Under the pieces are notes generated by a model. That model saw only the letters and a program-made list of their open reading frames with translations. It was not told where the DNA came from and searched no databases. A stretch of 64,000 bases of DNA from Calothrix brevissima NIES-22. Its GTDB lineage: Bacteria > Cyanobacteriota > Cyanobacteriia > Cyanobacteriales > Nostocaceae. Made by a program: the position numbers and the translations under genes. Of the stretch, positions 52,318-61,820 are shown piece by piece (within the stretch, counting starts at the first letter, position 1; each line of letters starts with the position of its first letter). Location: contig NZ_AP018209.1 in assembly GCF_002367995.1 (NCBI RefSeq), positions 97,072 through 161,071 on the forward strand. The letters run 5' to 3'.

Positions 52318-53742
52318 TCATGACTCCCCTTGTTCTGCCCGAAAAAGCCGGAGAAAGCCCCCATCAAACCATTCCCCATAGTGAAATCGCAGTTCCCCGG
52401 ATAGTAGCATCTGACCTCGACAGTAGAGAAAGTAGGTTTCCTTTGGGAAATAACTTTGCAAAGGGAGCAATCCTTTTTTCAACACCGTTCGCTCCCCATT
52501 TTGCCAGAGTCTTGCCAGGTGAGATGCTAAACAGTTCAAGAAAAACTCAGCTTTTGGTAAGGAAGGATCTGTTCCTAAAGTTACCAACTCATCTTCTCTT
52601 CCTCTCCAATCAACAGACATTTCCCAATCTTCGATGGGAGGTAAGCAGGATTCCAGCGCAGCCCAGACAACTAACTCTAGGTACGTCGGCTCATTCACGT
52701 TGGTAAATAAGGCATTCGCATTTATCGGCATCGTAATTTCTAAAACCGTCAACAAGCCGATCGCATTGTGATGTACACTTCCTGTCACCAGCCGATATTG
52801 CTTCCCATCGGCTTCAAAGGGAATCGTATAGGGGTATTGCAATTTTGCTTTTTGAAAATGCTGTAAGCAAAGCTGATGAAAGTCAGGTTGAGGTAGTGGT
52901 GGATCAAAAAACATCCAATCTAAACACAAACTATTTTTTTCTTGGCTCACAGAAGCACCATCTAAATAACGCCATAGTTTTTCAGCTTGAATGACGCAGC
53001 GTTGCAGATTTGGATAAGCAACTAGACAAGCAAGAATTTCTGGTGAGATTTCACGGTTGAGTAGGTTGGCGATCACCATCTGATGCAGCAGTTCATATCG
53101 AATTGCTGCAACCTGGTTGGGTGTATATAAGCGTGCTTTTTCTTCAAAAAATAGTAGATATATACTAGCGGCTTCCTCAATCTCAGACAAAATCTGCAGG
53201 ATTAGTAAAGAGTGAGTAGGACTCGCAGCAGACGCAAAGCGTAAATTCCACTGGGTTTCATTGAGCAGTTCAATTCCCTCGATTTCTTGCAGATTGCTCC
53301 AATTCCGCGCAACCTGTATCACCTTCAATGCAGTTCCATAGGGAATACCGTACATCGGATAGTAACTCCCTGGATGCCATAAACAAATCGGTTCATTGTA
53401 AGACTCGCCATGAATTTGAAACAGCTGATCTATCAGTTCCCAAACTGCCCAATTTTGATAAACTTGCGGTAGTTTCCAACTGGGATAGCGAATCAACTGC
53501 TGGCAATTCCTGACAAAGAAGCGATTATCCTCATTCTCATACATTTCACGCGCCTGAAAGCACTGCCAAAATGTATCATGATGGGCATGACGTGCCAAAA
53601 ACTGAATTAGGAGCGAATTGTCATATCGGGTTATAGCTTTGCGACTGTGGCAACCAGAGAATAAAACACCTGAATCGCTTTGCGCGATCGCTAGTGTATA
53701 TCCATCAATTAGAACAAAGGTTTTTCCATGCTTATCTCTCAT
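52318..53742 (-). CDS. Unnamed three-member family, longest member
   Basis: A 474-residue soluble protein, not recognised. It shares a core with the proteins at 61066-61815 and 62308-63342: a helix with LYTPNQVAAIRYELLHQM, then LNREISPEILACLVAYPNLQ, SLCLDWMFFDPPLPQ, GKQYRLVTGSV, EPTYLELVVWAALESC and TDPSLPKAEFFLNCL. The N-terminal 170 residues (FVLIDGYTLAIAQSDSGVLF) correspond loosely to the N-terminus of the 62308 protein. No catalytic motif, membrane segment or repeat is visible. The three copies in one window show a local expansion. Confidence 0.6.
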   Translation of the reverse strand: MRDKHGKTFVLIDGYTLAIAQSDSGVLFSGCHSRKAITRYDNSLLIQFLARHAHHDTFWQCFQAREMYENEDNRFFVRNCQQLIRYPSWKLPQVYQNWAVWELIDQLFQIHGESYNEPICLWHPGSYYPMYGIPYGTALKVIQVARNWSNLQEIEGIELLNETQWNLRFASAASPTHSLLILQILSEIEEAASIYLLFFEEKARLYTPNQVAAIRYELLHQMVIANLLNREISPEILACLVAYPNLQRCVIQAEKLWRYLDGASVSQEKNSLCLDWMFFDPPLPQPDFHQLCLQHFQKAKLQYPYTIPFEADGKQYRLVTGSVHHNAIGLLTVLEITMPINANALFTNVNEPTYLELVVWAALESCLPPIEDWEMSVDWRGREDELVTLGTDPSLPKAEFFLNCLASHLARLWQNGERTVLKKGLLPLQSYFPKETYFLYCRGQMLLSGELRFHYGEWFDGGFLRLFRAEQGES

Positions 53743-53815
53743 CCAGCAACTGGTTCAAATAGGTGAAAAATGCTGTAATAATGATTAAATGCTTGAATTT
53801 CTCCAACCTTAACCA

Positions 53816-54565
53816 TTAAAGAGGTATGAATTCAGCAGTTTTTAAAGCATTCCTCCAAGCGATACGAGCAGCCATACGATAATCAAACCCCCTACAGATA
53901 GATTCGTGATAACTGCCATTAAAGACAGTAATTTTTAGGGATGAAAAAGCTTTATTTTCTAGATGAGAATATTTAATCAGCCCATCGATAATTCCTTCGA
54001 TCGACTCTGAAATATATTCGTCAATAATATCTGTCTCATTTGGAATTTGCCAAATAATTTTAATCTGATTGTTCTCTAAATTCTGTTCTAATTTGAATAC
54101 AATATGAGCGGGCTGACCGATATAAGAGCTACCTATGGTAAATTTACCCTCAGCAATTAATGGTTCTTTAATTGAATAACGTTGATACTCACAACCATGC
54201 CAAATATCTAATTCAATTACATTCTGAAATGTTTCCCAAATATTTACTACCCAATGCCACTTTTCCACATATTTACAAATATCGTGCCAAGCGGAGTTAC
54301 GAATATGTTTATAAATTTTCAGCAATATATATAACTCACGAATATCCTGTTTATTCGGCTCCTCTTGGATAACTAATTTCATTAAACGTTGAGCAACTGT
54401 GATAGTTTCCTGGGTAAATAGCTCTTCTGAGTCTTCATCGTCTTTATATTTTCCTAATTCTGGTTGCTCATGTAGTGACTCAATTATTTTATTTAGCCAA
54501 CCAATATCTTTTTGTCTAGCTTCATAAGTATAGTCCTTTGCCCAGTATAATTGTTTGCGGTTCAT
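53816..54565 (-). CDS. Hypothetical protein
   Basis: A 249-residue soluble protein. The first half is helical and acidic (ARQKDIGWLNKIIESLHEQP, LYILLKIYKHIRNSAWHDIC). The second half is beta-rich (GKFTIGSSYIGQPAHIVFKL) and ends SICRGFDYRMAARIAWRNAL. The base composition is more AT-rich than in the flanking genes, which hints at transfer. No family is recognised. Confidence 0.52.
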   Translation of the reverse strand: MNRKQLYWAKDYTYEARQKDIGWLNKIIESLHEQPELGKYKDDEDSEELFTQETITVAQRLMKLVIQEEPNKQDIRELYILLKIYKHIRNSAWHDICKYVEKWHWVVNIWETFQNVIELDIWHGCEYQRYSIKEPLIAEGKFTIGSSYIGQPAHIVFKLEQNLENNQIKIIWQIPNETDIIDEYISESIEGIIDGLIKYSHLENKAFSSLKITVFNGSYHESICRGFDYRMAARIAWRNALKTAEFIPL

Positions 54566-54636
54566 ATAATCAAATTGTTTCTAATAATAATTGTTAGATA
54601 TATCATACAGAAAGTACTATAATGGTTTTACTATGT

Positions 54637-55371
54637 CTACCATATCTCATCTAGCAAATTTCGTTTTCTTTCTAAAGGAATTGCGGGACAATTTTCAATA
54701 AACTGCTTCAACCTAGCCTCGGATAAACCCATTAAATATCCTTGGAAAAGAAGATACGGACTTTGCTGAGAATTCAAAATTGAGATCGATTTTTCGATTT
54801 CGTAAATCTCTTTATTTAAAAAATTGAGATGCATTTGTAACCATTGCTTCGGCGTATAGCGTTCCATCACAACATAGGTCAACAACGGTTGTAAGCAGAT
54901 TTGAATTTTCACTTCATGTCCTTCTTGCGTCAGAAATAACCCGTAAGTCTCTTGTTCTGGAGGATACAACCCAATTCGTAATAGTCCAGGAAGGGCGTTA
55001 ATTTTCAGGAGATAGGGTAACTCGACTGCATCAGATTGTTTTCCTGTTGCCAGAAATTGGCGAACAAAATCAGGCGGTGACTGGTGCCATAACTGGTTAG
55101 AATTATGCTGTATGATTTCATCAAATGTCATCAAGCAGTCGCGCTCGGCACAATCCCAACACCCTCCATTTCCCACCTCTAGCAAAAAAGCAGCATAGGC
55201 TTTTGGTAGCTGAATTTCCAATGCTTTTAGAATCGCCACGGATTCAAGCGGTGGATTTAAGTCTATTGTCAAACACATTCCATCTGGATCGAGGTATTTC
55301 AAGCGATCTAACGCCAAACGAATCTCCCTAGCAACTTCAATCATTGCAGTTTGATGGGCGGTTAAATGCAT
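54637..55371 (-). CDS. SMI1/KNR4 family protein
   Basis: A 244-residue SUKH protein paralogous to the one at 49793-51013: ALEIQLPKAYAAFLLEVGNG, LPGLLRIGLYPPE, LFLTQEGHEVKIQ and YTPKQWLQMHL line up with the same blocks there. It overlaps the preceding gene (55362-55847) by 10 bp, so the two are coupled. An immunity role is plausible, without a visible toxin partner. Confidence 0.78.
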   Translation of the reverse strand: MHLTAHQTAMIEVAREIRLALDRLKYLDPDGMCLTIDLNPPLESVAILKALEIQLPKAYAAFLLEVGNGGCWDCAERDCLMTFDEIIQHNSNQLWHQSPPDFVRQFLATGKQSDAVELPYLLKINALPGLLRIGLYPPEQETYGLFLTQEGHEVKIQICLQPLLTYVVMERYTPKQWLQMHLNFLNKEIYEIEKSISILNSQQSPYLLFQGYLMGLSEARLKQFIENCPAIPLERKRNLLDEIW

Positions 55372-55847
55372 AGCTCTAACCCAGAGACTTGCTCCAAAAA
55401 CATAGTAGCAAAGGATTCACAACGAGGCATGATTTTTGGAAGTTCAACCCGTACCAGTGCGATCGCCGCATCAACATCCTCACGATCACAGTATAAATGT
55501 TCTAGATGATACCCTAGTACAGCTTCAGGTATTTCCGTACTCCCACAGCAGTTGTGAGCAACCCAAGCGATGAAGGATTTTGTTGAGCCATCGCATTCGA
55601 TATCCAACAAATAAGCTCGAATAAAAAATTCCTCTGAGTAGCCAAGCGCAATTGGAAGCGTTTCAATCAACCCTTGTTTGATGAATACTTTAGCACCTTT
55701 AGTAGCAATTTCCAGTAAATCATCAGCAGGCTTTTCAATCGCCAGAATCTGAGCATCAGCCCAAGCGATTAGGTTCTGCTCGGAAACAATGCCAATATTC
55801 CAAAGGGTGAGTGCGATCGCTAAAGGACTTGGATTTTCCAGTGACAT
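55362..55847 (-). CDS. Hypothetical helical protein coupled to an SMI1/KNR4 gene
   Basis: Start chosen at ATG 55847 (MSLENPSPLAIALTLWNIGI); a longer frame from 55865 is possible. The 161-residue product is all-helical: VSEQNLIAWADAQILAIEKP, DDLLEIATKGAKVFIKQGL and a C-terminal DAAIALVRVELPKIM. The W-A-D-x-x-I segment followed by a P-x-x-L-x-E-(I/L)-A helix recurs in small bacterial proteins beside SUKH genes, but I cannot give it a name. It overlaps the SMI1 gene by 10 bp. Confidence 0.55.
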   Translation of the reverse strand: MSLENPSPLAIALTLWNIGIVSEQNLIAWADAQILAIEKPADDLLEIATKGAKVFIKQGLIETLPIALGYSEEFFIRAYLLDIECDGSTKSFIAWVAHNCCGSTEIPEAVLGYHLEHLYCDREDVDAAIALVRVELPKIMPRCESFATMFLEQVSGLELCI

Positions 55848-56033
55848 ACTCCTCACATCTTCCACTCAAAAAATGGTGAGATTAAATACTCAGCATAAAG
55901 CTAAAAGTATTAATTTATCGTTAAAAGCAAACAAAAATACTGTAGCTATATCGCCCAGATTTTCGATTTTGCTGTATGTATACGTAAATGTGCAAGATAT
56001 TAAGTTAACCTAAATTAGGATTTATTAGCTCAA

Positions 56034-56459
56034 ATGTTCCCAAAACTAAGATGGCGATTGCTGCTTTTCATATTTCCTTTGGTGGTGGTTGGAATTTATC
56101 TGCTGCAACCGACTCCCCCCGCACCTTGTGGAAGCCTGAAGAAATTTGGCGCGCTCGAGGAAGGAGAACGCTGTATCATCAATCGTAACGTTACCCTAGA
56201 AGGCAATCTCAAAAGACTTCCCAATCAACTAACCGTCAAAGGCAACCTAACTATTAGCGGTACGTACATTGAAGAACTGCCCAATGCAATGGTAGTTGAA
56301 GGAAACCTTTTTTTGTACAAAACTAACATTGCCAAACTTCCCCCAGATTTGCAGGTTCAAGGAAACTTCGATCAATATAGTGGATTTGGTTCTCCAGGGG
56401 TTAAATGTAACGCAATCCCTAAAACTGCTGTTATCAAAGGGAATCGCAACTGTCACTAA
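56034..56459 (+). CDS. Membrane-anchored short leucine-rich/solenoid protein
   Basis: A 141-residue protein with one N-terminal transmembrane helix (LLLFIFPLVVVGIYLL) and about four short solenoid repeats: VTLEGNLKRLPNQ, LTVKGNLTISGTYIEELPNA, MVVEGNLFLYKTNIAKLPPD and LQVQGNFDQYSGFG. The period is about 22 residues, as in bacterial LRR proteins. It ends exactly where the convergent LRR gene (56460-57350) ends, so their 3' ends abut without a gap. Confidence 0.6.
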   Translation: MFPKLRWRLLLFIFPLVVVGIYLLQPTPPAPCGSLKKFGALEEGERCIINRNVTLEGNLKRLPNQLTVKGNLTISGTYIEELPNAMVVEGNLFLYKTNIAKLPPDLQVQGNFDQYSGFGSPGVKCNAIPKTAVIKGNRNCH

Positions 56460-57350
56460 TTACGATCGAGTCAAATTGACTATTAGTTCCATGCGATCGC
56501 GTAGCTGATGATACACTTGTTTTGCCTTTAACTGTGACTGTGAGCATTCGCTTGCATCAGTCGCTAAAGCTTCAGAAAGCAGTCGTTCAAACGGGGTGCC
56601 TTGCAGATTGATTGTCAAACTTCGCTCAGTTGTAAGTAAGCTGTGGGGTAAGCTCTCAATTTGAGTCTTGCTCACATCAATTTCTATTCCTGAAAGCTCT
56701 CCCCAGTTGCAAATTGTCTCAGGTAGTTCAGCGATCGGATTGCCTTCAATACTCAGTTCCTTTAACTTCGGAAAGAAGCCAGGATTATCAGGTAGAGAAC
56801 GTAAAGCCATATAGTCTAGGCGAATGTCTTCAGCTTTGGCAAAGGGAATTTGTCCCCACTCCATCTGCATTTGTGGATGATTCCAGCAGCTAATCTGCCT
56901 AAGCATATGTAGTCCTTGGGGCATTTTTTGCCAATTGCTACCATCACACCAGAATTCAGCTAAAGCAGGAAATCGACTCAAATCAAGGTCAAAATCTTCT
57001 AATGATTTAGGTTGAGAGATATGCAAAGTTTCAAGATGCTTTAATTTATGAAACGAAAAATGAACTTGTTTGACATTTGGACAGGTTAGTGTTACATACT
57101 CTAAATTTGGTACAGCATCCACAAAATCAGGGATTTCATCAGCTTGAGTCAAAGTCAACTCTAAACCAAGGACGCGATCGAAATATTGCAATCGCTCGAT
57201 CTCTTTAGGAAAGTTGTCAGTTTTTACATTTATGAAAATTGCAGGAGCAATTCCATGCTTATCAGTGATAGCTTGAATGGCATCTTTTGCTAACTGTATG
57301 TCGCCACTCAGCACACTTTGCCAAACTAATTCACTAATTGGATTTATCAA
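56460..57350 (-). CDS. Leucine-rich-repeat protein
   Basis: A 296-residue soluble LRR protein. Repeats include LKHLETLHISQPKSLEDFDL, LRSLPDNPGFFPKLKELSIE and GNPIAELPETICNWGELSGI. The N-terminal 60 residues are helical (LVWQSVLSGDIQLAKDAIQA), and a helical C-terminal cap follows. LRR proteins are binding scaffolds; no effector domain is present. Its stop abuts the stop of the convergent solenoid gene. Confidence 0.75.
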   Translation of the reverse strand: MINPISELVWQSVLSGDIQLAKDAIQAITDKHGIAPAIFINVKTDNFPKEIERLQYFDRVLGLELTLTQADEIPDFVDAVPNLEYVTLTCPNVKQVHFSFHKLKHLETLHISQPKSLEDFDLDLSRFPALAEFWCDGSNWQKMPQGLHMLRQISCWNHPQMQMEWGQIPFAKAEDIRLDYMALRSLPDNPGFFPKLKELSIEGNPIAELPETICNWGELSGIEIDVSKTQIESLPHSLLTTERSLTINLQGTPFERLLSEALATDASECSQSQLKAKQVYHQLRDRMELIVNLTRS

Positions 57351-57372
57351 TCTAGTCCAATTTTAAAGAACA

Positions 57373-57807
57373 ATGTTACAATCCTGGCGAATTAAACCCA
57401 GGAAATCAATCGTGCCTAAACAATTCCGTAATCTCAAGTGGTTGAGATTTAATCCTACCTCTTTCACCCTGTTTGCGATTCTATTTGCAATAGTTGTGAT
57501 AATTGCACTCTTCTTCCGAGATGATTGGATTAGACCGTTACTGGGCGACGTTTTAATTGTCATGGTGATTGCTTACTTTGTTCATGCTTTTATTGCAGTT
57601 CCACTACGGAAGGTTGCTATTGGAACTCTCATCTTTGCCTACTTGATTGAGTTGCTTCAGTTTCTTAATCTCATTGATATTTTAGGCTGGCGAAACTCCC
57701 AGCTAGCTCATTTAACAATTGGATCTACTTTCGACTGGCGAGATTTGGTTGCTTATACCCTGGGGATTGCGATCGTTTTCCTCACTGCCAATCGTTTGAA
57801 GTCATAA
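57373..57807 (+). CDS. DUF2809 family membrane protein
   Basis: A 144-residue protein with four transmembrane helices. FRDDWIRPLLGDVLIVMVIA (about residues 50-68) and the C-terminal LAHLTIGSTFDWRDLVAYTL (about 113-132) are the two conserved DUF2809 blocks: the R-P-x-x-G-D pair in the first loop and the G-(S/T)-T-F-D-W-(R/K)-D box. Length is normal. Function is unknown. It is a single gene. Confidence 0.85.
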   Translation: MLQSWRIKPRKSIVPKQFRNLKWLRFNPTSFTLFAILFAIVVIIALFFRDDWIRPLLGDVLIVMVIAYFVHAFIAVPLRKVAIGTLIFAYLIELLQFLNLIDILGWRNSQLAHLTIGSTFDWRDLVAYTLGIAIVFLTANRLKS

Positions 57808-57826
57808 ACTACTATTATTTTCCTCT

Positions 57827-58577
57827 TTATCGAGTGTTCATCATTGCTTTGAGATGACGCAAACGCCCCAGATTTAAACGATTTAGGCATTGCTTACTTC
57901 TGGTTTGGCTACCAAAAAACTGTGACTCAAACTTGCAGTACTGAGTTTGATAACGCTCCCAAAGAGCTTGAGTGGTATCTTGTCCAGATGTAACTGGGGC
58001 TTGCTGCGGCTCGTCTTCTGAATCATATACAGCTATCCCCTTTAGATCCGCAATGCGATCGTTATTTAGCCGAGCTAAACAGCGATGATAGAGCATGGGT
58101 GAAATTGAACCTTCCTGAAAAGGTGCAACCAACTCAGTACAATGGGCTTCACGATACTCTTGCCAGTATTTCTGTGCGATCATAAATGTTTGCTGATACT
58201 GCTTCGATAGTCTTGTTGCCCAATCGCCATAAATGCTTGATTGCAAAAGCTGAGTTGTTTTCGACCAATAGACCGCGCATCGATTTAACCCGATCTGTGT
58301 CTCATCCACACAATTTAGCTCTGGAATTCCAGGTCGTACAGAACCACTGGAGAGAGCCAAACCACGAGCAGGTGCTGCCAAAAGTTCTTCAAGTTGACGA
58401 AGACGAGCCTCTCTGAGACGCTGATAACATTGAGCCAATCTCAGGGTGTTCAGGGAGAATATATCTATTGCGATCTGGCAATGCTGAGTTTGATATTGCT
58501 TCCAGTGGCGTTGCACCGATGAATTTCTCAATTTGAGTCGATCGAGTAAGGATTCAAATCGAGGATCGTGAGATTGG
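57827..58577 (-). pseudogene. 3' part of an LprI-like gene split by an insertion sequence
   Basis: The open part can be read from TTG 58531 (234 codons), but the frame continues upstream without a stop to the insertion-sequence end at 58580. It encodes two LprI/DUF1311-like modules: HWKQYQTQHCQ ... CYQRLREARLRQLEELL, and YREAHCTELVA ... CLARLNNDRIADLKG, with a partial third (RYQTQYCKFES ... CLNRLNLGRLRHLK). LprI proteins are secreted lysozyme inhibitors. There is no signal peptide in this part; it lies on the other side of the insertion sequence (59724-60178). If translated alone from TTG it would stay in the cytosol. Confidence 0.85.
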
Positions 58578-58580
58578 AGA

Positions 58581-59723
58581 AGACATCTCCGAAAACGTTC
58601 AAAGCCTTTATGTAGCTAGGCTATAGTCCATAAATGCAACCATCCTAAATTAGGTAGTCTGTACGAAAAAATAAGGCTTTGAGATATTTACTGTTGATAA
58701 TTAGGCAAAAACATCTAGTTATATGCGTTAATTTTAACCTCATGACATAGCAGATATTTCTAATGGTAATATTAGCGCTCTAATTCGTAGTCTGACTAAT
58801 CCACAAATTGTCATAATCACCTCAGCATACTTTTTTGGATTTAACCTAAATCTGTCTTGAACAACTCGAAATATTTTTACCGAACGGATTCGATGTTCGA
58901 CAAATATTCGTTTAGAGGAAAACTCCTTGTTTGATTTTTTCTGGTCTGTTGTTAACTCTTTATTTTTTGGTTTCTTAATTGGAGTATCAATTAAATCTTC
59001 TCCTAAATAACCTAAATCTCCCTTAAAACTTTGTTTTGGGTCAAAGTTATCTCGATTTGCTCGAAACAAAGTTATATCGCTTATTGGTCCAGGTTCTCCT
59101 GCTACAACATCAACGATATCTCTACCATCTGGCATGATAATCATTTGGCTTTTGAATGTATGATTACTTTTCTTACCTGAAAAATATTTTTCTTGTTCAT
59201 CCTTGTCTCCAGGCCTTTCTCTAACTTGTTCATAGCTATCTACTATTAATTCATATTCTGTCAAAACTTCTTTTACTATTTCATGATCAGCAGCGTTTTT
59301 TTTTACTTGCTCAAGTAAACTAGATGGTAGTAGTTCTCGTAAAGTAGGCAACCAATAATTAAACGTATCATTAGCTGTAGATTCACTTACTGCAAACTGG
59401 ATACCCAGAAGTTGAAAGGTTGTCATGTGTCGGAGATAAACTAAAGTTAAAATTATTTGTTCAGCTATAGATAGTTTTGGTTTACGACCTCCACCACCAG
59501 AAATAATTCTCACTTTTTTTGATTCTAAGACCGCTTGTTTTTCGTGATGTAATCGTTCCGCATTTTGGATTAACTGTTGTAACTGCTCATACTCCAGACC
59601 AATTAAGCGCTGTGTTTCTTTTTTGTTCCCTTCAATATAATTTAGGATCTCGCTCATGTTTCTGCGTCTAAAAATCTCTTTAATGTTCTATTACCACAGA
59701 ACGTTACTATTTTGGAGATGTCT
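58581..59723. mobile_element. IS5-superfamily insertion sequence (about 1143 bp)
   Basis: The ends are AGACATCTCC (58581-58590) and its exact inverse GGAGATGTCT (59714-59723); four further positions inside match in part. Both flanks carry AGA (58578-58580 and 59724-59726), a 3-bp target duplication. It contains one complete transposase gene. Excision with one AGA copy restores the reading frame of the host gene. The type resembles IS702 of Calothrix. Confidence 0.85.
58740..59657 (-). CDS. IS5-superfamily transposase (DDE, DDE_Tnp_4-like)
   Basis: A 305-residue, full-length-looking transposase. The N-terminal HTH region (GRKPKLSIAEQIILTLVYLR, about residues 57-76) and the helix ATNDTFNYWLPTLRE-like block precede a DDE domain: first Asp in LIVDSYEQVRERP (about 150), second in FKGDLGYLGEDLID (about 215), Glu in FVEHRIRSVKIFRVVQDRFR (about 262). 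No stops or frameshifts, so it may still be active. Its start overlaps the readthrough end of the interrupted host gene by 4 bp. Confidence 0.9.
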   Translation of the reverse strand: MSEILNYIEGNKKETQRLIGLEYEQLQQLIQNAERLHHEKQAVLESKKVRIISGGGGRKPKLSIAEQIILTLVYLRHMTTFQLLGIQFAVSESTANDTFNYWLPTLRELLPSSLLEQVKKNAADHEIVKEVLTEYELIVDSYEQVRERPGDKDEQEKYFSGKKSNHTFKSQMIIMPDGRDIVDVVAGEPGPISDITLFRANRDNFDPKQSFKGDLGYLGEDLIDTPIKKPKNKELTTDQKKSNKEFSSKRIFVEHRIRSVKIFRVVQDRFRLNPKKYAEVIMTICGLVRLRIRALILPLEISAMS

Positions 59724-60178
59724 AGAGTTATAACCTCGCCTTCTCTCTGCAATTCTAGAATGCGATCGTTATTTAATCGCGCTAAACAGATAGATGTTGC
59801 AATTGGAAAATCTGGCGTATTGCGTAAGCGTTGAGTTAACTGTTGGCAGTGTTGTGTTTGAAACTGATGCCAGGATTGATCTGCGATCGCCAGTTGATGT
59901 TGAAGGGGTGGAATAAGTTGCGATTCAACATCTTGATAAACCAATGATTTGAGCAAATGGGTTACTTCTGCCCAACGCTTCGCACAGCGATATTCACCTG
60001 CTTCAACCTGTCGAACACAGTCCGGTTGCAAAACCCCAGCAAATCCTAATATCACGGTTGGAGAAAGTTGAGTCTGTGGCGCGGCATCTGACGCAGGGAT
60101 AGCTTTGCTTGGTTCCATACCAAGCTGAGTTCCAAATAAAATGACACTCGCAAATATCGCAGTCTTCAATTTCATCAT
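59724..60178 (-). pseudogene. 5' part of the LprI-like gene split by the insertion sequence
   Basis: It starts at ATG 60178 with a signal peptide (KTAIFASVILFGTQLGM) and encodes one LprI-like module (WHQFQTQHCQQLTQRLRN ... SICLARLNNDRILELQREGE). The host sequence ends at EVIT plus the target duplication. The frame then runs 70 bp into the insertion sequence to a stop at 59654 and adds a foreign tail, so a truncated secreted product could still be made. The downstream remainder is at 57827-58577. Confidence 0.85.
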
Positions 60179-60242
60179 TTTCCATAATTAACAATTCTCA
60201 TTAGCCTTCAACTACTATCCCTGGCATTTAAATTGTATGAGC

Positions 60243-60875
60243 TTAATCTCCAATCGTGACATAATACCAATAGGAATTGATTGCATGTTTTACCCTTAAT
60301 CGATATCCTAAAAATAAATTTTGATGGGGAATTTTAGCCTGTTCACTATATACAAATCCCTGTGCCCCCCCAAAGACCCTAGCTGTAAAGAACAAAATGT
60401 ATAATCCATCCTGTCCCCTTTGTGTTTGAATTTCTTTGCTTATTGAAGTGTGATGGTAAGCTGGCGGTAAAGCAGCAATATTGTTCATACCTCCACGAAT
60501 TTGATTTGACTGTACCAACGCAATTACTTGTTGCCGACTTGCCAAATTTTGATAAAAATTCGCCGTTAGCCAAAACTGTTCAAACGGGACGATAATCCCA
60601 ATTACCAATCCTAATAACTGTAGTAACAGTGGAAAAGAATGTCGCCACCGTTGATTTAGAAATGAGGCTTTCTGGATGGCAAGCACCCAAAAGTAAATCG
60701 CCCAAATTAATCCAATCAATACTGCGATCGCACCTGAGATCCAAAGCAATGGTAAGAAAAACCATGTCAGCCAATCTAACCAAACAAAGTGCAATAATCG
60801 TATTAACCACAGTCCTAAGCTAACGCAAATGATGTAGCGGACAATCCCCGACTGCCAAACTGAGCGTTTTTTCAT
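60243..60875 (-). CDS. Membrane protein with C-terminal beta domain
   Basis: A 210-residue protein with three transmembrane helices (about residues 12-32, 35-62 and 84-100) and a soluble end (105-210): LASRQQVIALVQSNQIRGG, GLYILFFTARVFGGAQGFVY and INSYWYYVTIGD. The order of membrane part, helix and beta domain, and the last 40 residues, resemble the protein at 47113-47736. Not recognised otherwise. Confidence 0.58.
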   Translation of the reverse strand: MKKRSVWQSGIVRYIICVSLGLWLIRLLHFVWLDWLTWFFLPLLWISGAIAVLIGLIWAIYFWVLAIQKASFLNQRWRHSFPLLLQLLGLVIGIIVPFEQFWLTANFYQNLASRQQVIALVQSNQIRGGMNNIAALPPAYHHTSISKEIQTQRGQDGLYILFFTARVFGGAQGFVYSEQAKIPHQNLFLGYRLRVKHAINSYWYYVTIGD

Positions 60876-61065
60876 AGCCAGCCCTGTGAACGGTTCACTC
60901 CATAAGTAATATGCAATCCAGTATAAAAAATATAGTGACTTTGTTGATTCTGAATTGAACTCAGTATATTCTCGTAAATATTAGAAGTGAACTTATAGTT
61001 AAATTGAAGTTTGAAATATGAGGCGTATTATTTGAGCCAGTTCATAGGGGAGTAGTAACAGAATA

Positions 61066-61815
61066 ATGGAAGAAATAGAATACCCTGACTGGACAATTGA
61101 TCGGCGATGCGTGTTACAGAAACTGGAAAATATCGCTAAGGATTACATTCATTACTTTACATATCAAGCAAGATACTATCAACCAATGGTGGTGATTTGG
61201 TCGCGTGATGAATTGTTAAAAGGATTAGATGCCCTTCATTTACTCAATTGTGAGATCGATAGACTGATTTTTGAGCGGATTTCTCAAAATTATCCTCATC
61301 TGAGTCAATGTGTTCATGCTGCTGAATGCTTGTGGTATACCAATCCGGAGATTTCAATCCAGGAAAGCGATGTGAGCTTGGATTGGATGATGTTTAGTTT
61401 GTTTGGGTTGATTGATGATGAAATTCGCTATTGCTGTCTGGAAATAGTCAGAGCCGCAAAACTAAATCAGCCTCGGACATTACTTGCTGAGTTACAAGGA
61501 CAAAAATACCGTCTAATTACCGATTGGGATAACAAGCAGATTAAGCTGATGACAGCAGTTCCACTAAATGTCCTTCGCAATCCATTTATGCGTGAAACAA
61601 CGCCTCAAAATCAATATGCACCAACCTACTTGGAGTTAGTGACCAGGGCATCTTGCGACAGTTTGCCGATGAATTGGGATATTTTGGTAGATTGGGGTGC
61701 GCTGGGGTTGCTAGAGGAACTGGAAGACCTCAGCACCGATCCTTCATTGCCCGGTGCTGAATATCTCAAATATTGCCTAGAACAATATTATTTTTTACTA
61801 AAATTGAGACGGTGA
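61066..61815 (+). CDS. Unnamed three-member family, internally shortened member
   Basis: A 249-residue protein. It begins EIEYPDWTIDRRCVLQKLEN: the first residues match the start of the 62308 protein (MEYPGWKIY), but then it jumps to the block that lies near residue 190 there (VLRKLETIAADYMQFF). The rest follows the family: HLLNCEIDRLIFERISQNYP, VSLDWMMFSLFG, GQKYRLITDWD, APTYLELVTRASCDS and TDPSLPGAEYLKYC. About 180 residues of the N-terminal domain are therefore missing by a clean internal deletion. Function is unknown. Confidence 0.6.
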   Translation: MEEIEYPDWTIDRRCVLQKLENIAKDYIHYFTYQARYYQPMVVIWSRDELLKGLDALHLLNCEIDRLIFERISQNYPHLSQCVHAAECLWYTNPEISIQESDVSLDWMMFSLFGLIDDEIRYCCLEIVRAAKLNQPRTLLAELQGQKYRLITDWDNKQIKLMTAVPLNVLRNPFMRETTPQNQYAPTYLELVTRASCDSLPMNWDILVDWGALGLLEELEDLSTDPSLPGAEYLKYCLEQYYFLLKLRR

Positions 61816-61820
61816 AATGG

